Source: Agrococcus jenensis (GTDB lineage: Bacteria; Actinomycetota; Actinomycetes; Actinomycetales; Microbacteriaceae). Taken from it: a stretch of 64,000 bases of DNA. The notes under the pieces are model-generated. The model did not search any database. It was not told the DNA's origin and saw only the letters and a program-made list of their open reading frames with translations. Positions 61,480 to 64,000 of the stretch are shown here, in pieces. Location of the stretch: positions 1,612,001 to 1,676,000 of the forward strand of contig NZ_RKHJ01000001.1 of the NCBI RefSeq assembly GCF_003752465.1, read 5' to 3'. Position 1 is the first letter of the stretch. Every line of letters begins with the position of its first letter. The translations under genes and the position numbers were made by a program.

Positions 61480-62145
61480 TCAGCCTCCTGCCGGCGGTGT
61501 CTCCCAACCCTGCAGCGCCGGGCACACGCTCCAGGCGACGACCACGTCGGCCCCGTCCAGCGGGATGCCGGCGTGGTCCGCGTGGCGCTGCACCTCGTCG
61601 GCGCCCTCGTAGCGGCTGACCGCATCCCACCGGAGCACCGTCGACAGGGCACCGTCGGCCGGGTCGACCTCGATGCCGTAGCTGCGCGTGTCGTCGAACA
61701 TGCCGATCTCCGTCTGCTCGAGACCGTGCGACGTCGACCACGCGACGAGCGCCTCGTCGATCTCCGACCGCCGCGCGCCCGCCTCGCCGCCGTCGAGGTA
61801 GGCGCGCGAGAACGTCATCTCGCAGTCGTTCATCAGCGCCCGCCAGCTGAGCGTGCACAGCACGTCGAAGCCGGCGAGCGCATCCGGCACCGCGAAGCCC
61901 GCGTGCAGCGCGTCGGTGGACGGCTCGAGCTTTGGGTCGCCCTCGGTGTAGACGCCGTCCCCGCATCGCGCCTCCGGACCCGGTTCGCCGATCGGCGTCG
62001 CGGGCGCGGCCGTGGCGCCGACGTCGGTCCGGTCGGGCGCTCCGCCGCTCATGCACCCGGCGAGGGACGCTGCGGCGGCGGATGCAATGGCGATGGCCGC
62101 GAGGGAGCGGCGGAACCGGGATGCGCGGGCGCTCGACCGAGCCAT
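61480..62145 (-). CDS. Hypothetical lipoprotein
   Basis: The 221-residue protein has signal peptide and lipobox LAAIAIASAAAASLAGCMSG. After a Pro/Ala linker it contains four Cys (ARCGDGVYT, DVLCTLSWRALMNDCEMTFS, SVCPALQGW), probably two disulfides, and an EIGMFDDTRSYGIEVDPADG stretch. No family is recognised. It is convergent with the sortase gene across four bases. Confidence 0.7.
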   Translation of the reverse strand: MARSSARASRFRRSLAAIAIASAAAASLAGCMSGGAPDRTDVGATAAPATPIGEPGPEARCGDGVYTEGDPKLEPSTDALHAGFAVPDALAGFDVLCTLSWRALMNDCEMTFSRAYLDGGEAGARRSEIDEALVAWSTSHGLEQTEIGMFDDTRSYGIEVDPADGALSTVLRWDAVSRYEGADEVQRHADHAGIPLDGADVVVAWSVCPALQGWETPPAGG

Positions 62146-62231
62146 GGCCGCCTCTTCCTCGAGGGTCAGCGCCGATCGTACGCCGACGGGAGCGCGTGCG
62201 GCAGGCCCGATCGCGCGGACGTCGCCTCGGG

Positions 62232-62269
62232 TCGCTACGAGTTCAACTCGCTACGACCTCCCTCGCTAC
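62232..62269. repeat. Short direct repeats TCGCTAC (three copies)
   Basis: TCGCTAC occurs at 62232, 62248 and 62263, spaced 15-16 bases. The last copy contributes the stop codon of the lipoprotein gene at 62266. Possibly a decayed dispersed repeat. Confidence 0.4.
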
Positions 62270-62976
62270 TGCTCCGTCTCGAAGGCGACGTGGGTCAGCA
62301 CCACGTCCGTGGGCTCGAGGTCGAGCCCGGACCGCCGCTCGAAGTTCTCGAGCTCCGCGGTGCCGTACGTCGGGTCGCCGAGGACGTACGCGTGCAGCCG
62401 GGCGTCGTAGATGTCGTCCTCTGCGCCGAGCACGTACTCCGTCGTCTCGCCGCCCGACTCCAGGGGCTCGTAGCCGTGCTCGGCCGCCCACGCCTGCACC
62501 GAGGCAACCAGGTCGGCATCGCGCACGATGGCGGTGGAGAACCGGCCGACACCCGCTCCGGGTCCGTCGACGGGGTGGTCGTAGACGACCGAGCAGAGCA
62601 CGCCGTCCGAGTCGAGCAGCCCCTCCGGCTCGAACCCGGTGCGCGGATCCGATGCGGCGATCTGCTCCTCGTAGGTGTCGACGTTCCAGCTCACGGTGTA
62701 GCCGGCCTCCGGATCCCTGACGACGCCGTCGGCGCAGCGCGGCCACGTCGCGGAGGCGGAGGCCGGAGGAGTCGCCGACGCGGCGGGCGTGGGCGACGGC
62801 GTCTCGCTCGGCGTCGGCGTCGGCGTCGGCGTCGCGCTCGGCGACGGCGTCGCGCTCGGCGTCGGCGTCGCGCTCGGCGTCGGCGTCGCGGACGGCGCAG
62901 CCGGCGTCGGCGTGCAGCCGGTCAGCAGGGCGAGCGCGGTGACGCCGACGAGCACGGAGCGACGGGCGGAGGTCAT
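62266..62976 (-). CDS. Hypothetical lipoprotein with Ser-Ala-Thr-Pro repeats
   Basis: The 236-residue protein starts at ATG 62976 with GAAAGG eight bases upstream. Signal peptide and lipobox are [16 protein letters not shown] repetitive SATPTP linker of about 45 residues spans the cell wall; the globular remainder has two Cys ([17 protein letters not shown]). It resembles the preceding lipoprotein in layout ([20 protein letters not shown]), so the two may be distant duplicates. Confidence 0.7.
   Translation of the reverse strand: MTSARRSVLVGVTALALLTGCTPTPAAPSATPTPSATPTPSATPSPSATPTPTPTPSETPSPTPAASATPPASASATWPRCADGVVRDPEAGYTVSWNVDTYEEQIAASDPRTGFEPEGLLDSDGVLCSVVYDHPVDGPGAGVGRFSTAIVRDADLVASVQAWAAEHGYEPLESGGETTEYVLGAEDDIYDARLHAYVLGDPTYGTAELENFERRSGLDLEPTDVVLTHVAFETEQ
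62831..62884. repeat. 18-bp tandem repeat, three units
   Basis: GTCGCGCTCGGCGACGGC, then two exact GTCGCGCTCGGCGTCGGC units, encode [12 protein letters not shown] repeats in the lipoprotein gene. Variable copy number is likely. Confidence 0.8.
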
Positions 62977-63127
62977 GGCGGTGCCTTTCACGGAGGGGAG
63001 GGACGCGGCGACGCGTCCTCGAGCCATTCTCAACGGTCGGCCCGCCGCGAATCCGGACGTCACCCGGGAGCGGCGTAACGATCGGGCAACGGCTGGTGCC
63101 CGACCGCTCCGGGCTAGGCTCGAGCGC

Positions 63128-64000
63128 ATGCAGCACCATGACGTGAGAGCCCACAAGAGCGCCGAGAACCTGCCCCGCGAGGAGCAGCTCGCCTGGAGGA
63201 TCGCGCAGGTCGCGGTCGACCCGGTGGAGGTGGAGGCCGACGTCCTGGAGATGATCGCCAACCGCATCATCGACAACGCCTCCGTCGCGATCGCGAGCCT
63301 CAACCGGCCGCCGGTCGTCTCGGCGCGCGAGCAGGCGCAGCGCCACCCCTACACGCCCGGCGCCGCGGTGTTCGGCATCGAGGACCGCGTCAGCCCGGAG
63401 TGGGCGGCCTGGGCGAACGGCGTCGCCGTGCGCGAGCTCGACTACCACGACACCTTCTTGGCCGCCGAGTACTCGCACCCGGGCGACAACATCCCGCCGA
63501 TCCTTGCCGTCGCGCAGCACGTCGGCTGCGACGGGCACGCGCTCGTGCGCGGCCTCGCGACCGGCTACGAGATCCAGGTCGACCTCGTGCGCGCGATCAG
63601 CCTCCACAAGCACAAGATCGACCACGTCGCGCACCTCGGCCCGTCGGCCGCCGCCGGCATCGGCACGATGCTCGGCCTCGACGCCGAGACGATCTTCCAG
63701 GCGGTGGGCCAGGCGCTGCACACGACGACCGCCACCCGCCAGTCGCGCAAGGGCGAGATCTCCACCTGGAAGGCGCACGCCCCGGCGTTCGCCGGGAAGA
63801 TGGCGGTCGAGTCGGTCGACCGCGCGATGCGCGGGCAGACGAGCCCTGTGCCGATCTACGAGGGCGAGGACGGCGTGATCGCGCAGCTGCTCGACGGCTG
63901 GGAGGGCTCGTACAGCGTGCCGCTGCCCGCGCCGGGCGAGCCCAAGCGCGGCATCCTCGACACGTACACGAAGGAGCACTCCGCCGAGTACCAGGCGCAG
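63128..64000 (+). CDS. prpD: MmgE/PrpD family protein (2-methylcitrate dehydratase-like), 3' end outside window
   Basis: The first 291 codons are visible. The sequence contains [53 protein letters not shown] and [20 protein letters not shown], all typical of PrpD. The family dehydrates 2-methylcitrate in the propionate (methylcitrate) cycle. It starts at ATG 63128, about 150 bases after the divergent lipoprotein gene. The rest, and any prpB/prpC partners, are beyond the window. Confidence 0.93.
   Translation, partial: MQHHDVRAHKSAENLPREEQLAWRIAQVAVDPVEVEADVLEMIANRIIDNASVAIASLNRPPVVSAREQAQRHPYTPGAAVFGIEDRVSPEWAAWANGVAVRELDYHDTFLAAEYSHPGDNIPPILAVAQHVGCDGHALVRGLATGYEIQVDLVRAISLHKHKIDHVAHLGPSAAAGIGTMLGLDAETIFQAVGQALHTTTATRQSRKGEISTWKAHAPAFAGKMAVESVDRAMRGQTSPVPIYEGEDGVIAQLLDGWEGSYSVPLPAPGEPKRGILDTYTKEHSAEYQAQ

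Noticed and set aside
62232..62269. TCGCTAC repeats as a third copy of the family A palindrome
   Set aside because: Only CTCGCTACT is shared; the palindromic arms are missing.

Overview
This window is chromosomal DNA of a high-GC actinobacterium, most likely a member of the Microbacteriaceae (order Micrococcales). The assignment rests on very high G+C, near-exclusive GC-ending codons, frequent GTG starts, short or overlapping gene junctions, an Lsr2 nucleoid protein, a FemX-type peptidoglycan bridge enzyme and several lipoproteins with standard lipoboxes. No phage, plasmid, IS element or CRISPR array is visible. The species cannot be named from the sequence alone.

Layout. Bases 1-5.6 kb hold the 3' end of an NlpC/P60 cell-wall hydrolase gene, a tRNA-Arg(CCU) gene, two tandem GAF-ANTAR RNA-binding regulators, small uncharacterised proteins and femX. 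From 5.6 to 9.7 kb lies a 1272-residue helicase-like protein whose ATPase motifs are both degenerate, overlapped by a 66-residue gene. From 9.7 to 16.6 kb come an MTHFS-fmdB-mscL operon, an unusual fusion of a luciferase-like monooxygenase with an FAD-linked oxidase, an acetyltransferase and membrane proteins. Around 16.8-22.9 kb are tRNA-Ala(CGC), a TetR regulator with a neighbouring promoter and palindromic operator, a GT1 glycosyltransferase, two flavoproteins, a methyltransferase and a Pro/Ala-rich membrane-anchored protein.

From 23 to 41 kb is a complete Wzx/Wzy-type exopolysaccharide locus. It has nucleotide-sugar enzymes (galE, galU, UDP-glucose dehydrogenase), a membrane phosphoglycosyltransferase to start the lipid-linked unit, four GT4 glycosyltransferases, a pyruvyltransferase, a flippase, a polymerase, a tyrosine kinase/phosphatase pair and a Tat-exported polysaccharide-lyase-like protein. 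A VanZ-family gene and lsr2, probably transcribed without a leader, follow. The expected product is an acidic, possibly pyruvylated surface polysaccharide containing glucuronate.

From 42 to 59 kb are housekeeping and accessory genes: SGNH hydrolase, maltokinase, secreted S1 protease, DUF4349 lipoprotein, a TetR/aldo-keto reductase/MFS group, hrpA, an AbiEi-like/nuclease-like protein flanked by two copies of a 66-bp palindromic repeat, a cupin and an SF2 helicase. A second repeat family occurs in frame inside hrpA and also supplies the stop codon of the maltokinase gene. From 59 to 63 kb are three lipoproteins and a CHRD-domain surface protein paired with a class F sortase whose expected catalytic His is Gln. 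The window ends inside a MmgE/PrpD gene.

The most unusual items are the pseudo-helicase, the two palindromic repeat families, the fused double flavoprotein and the CHRD/sortase pair. All functions are assigned from recognised motifs; no database search was run.
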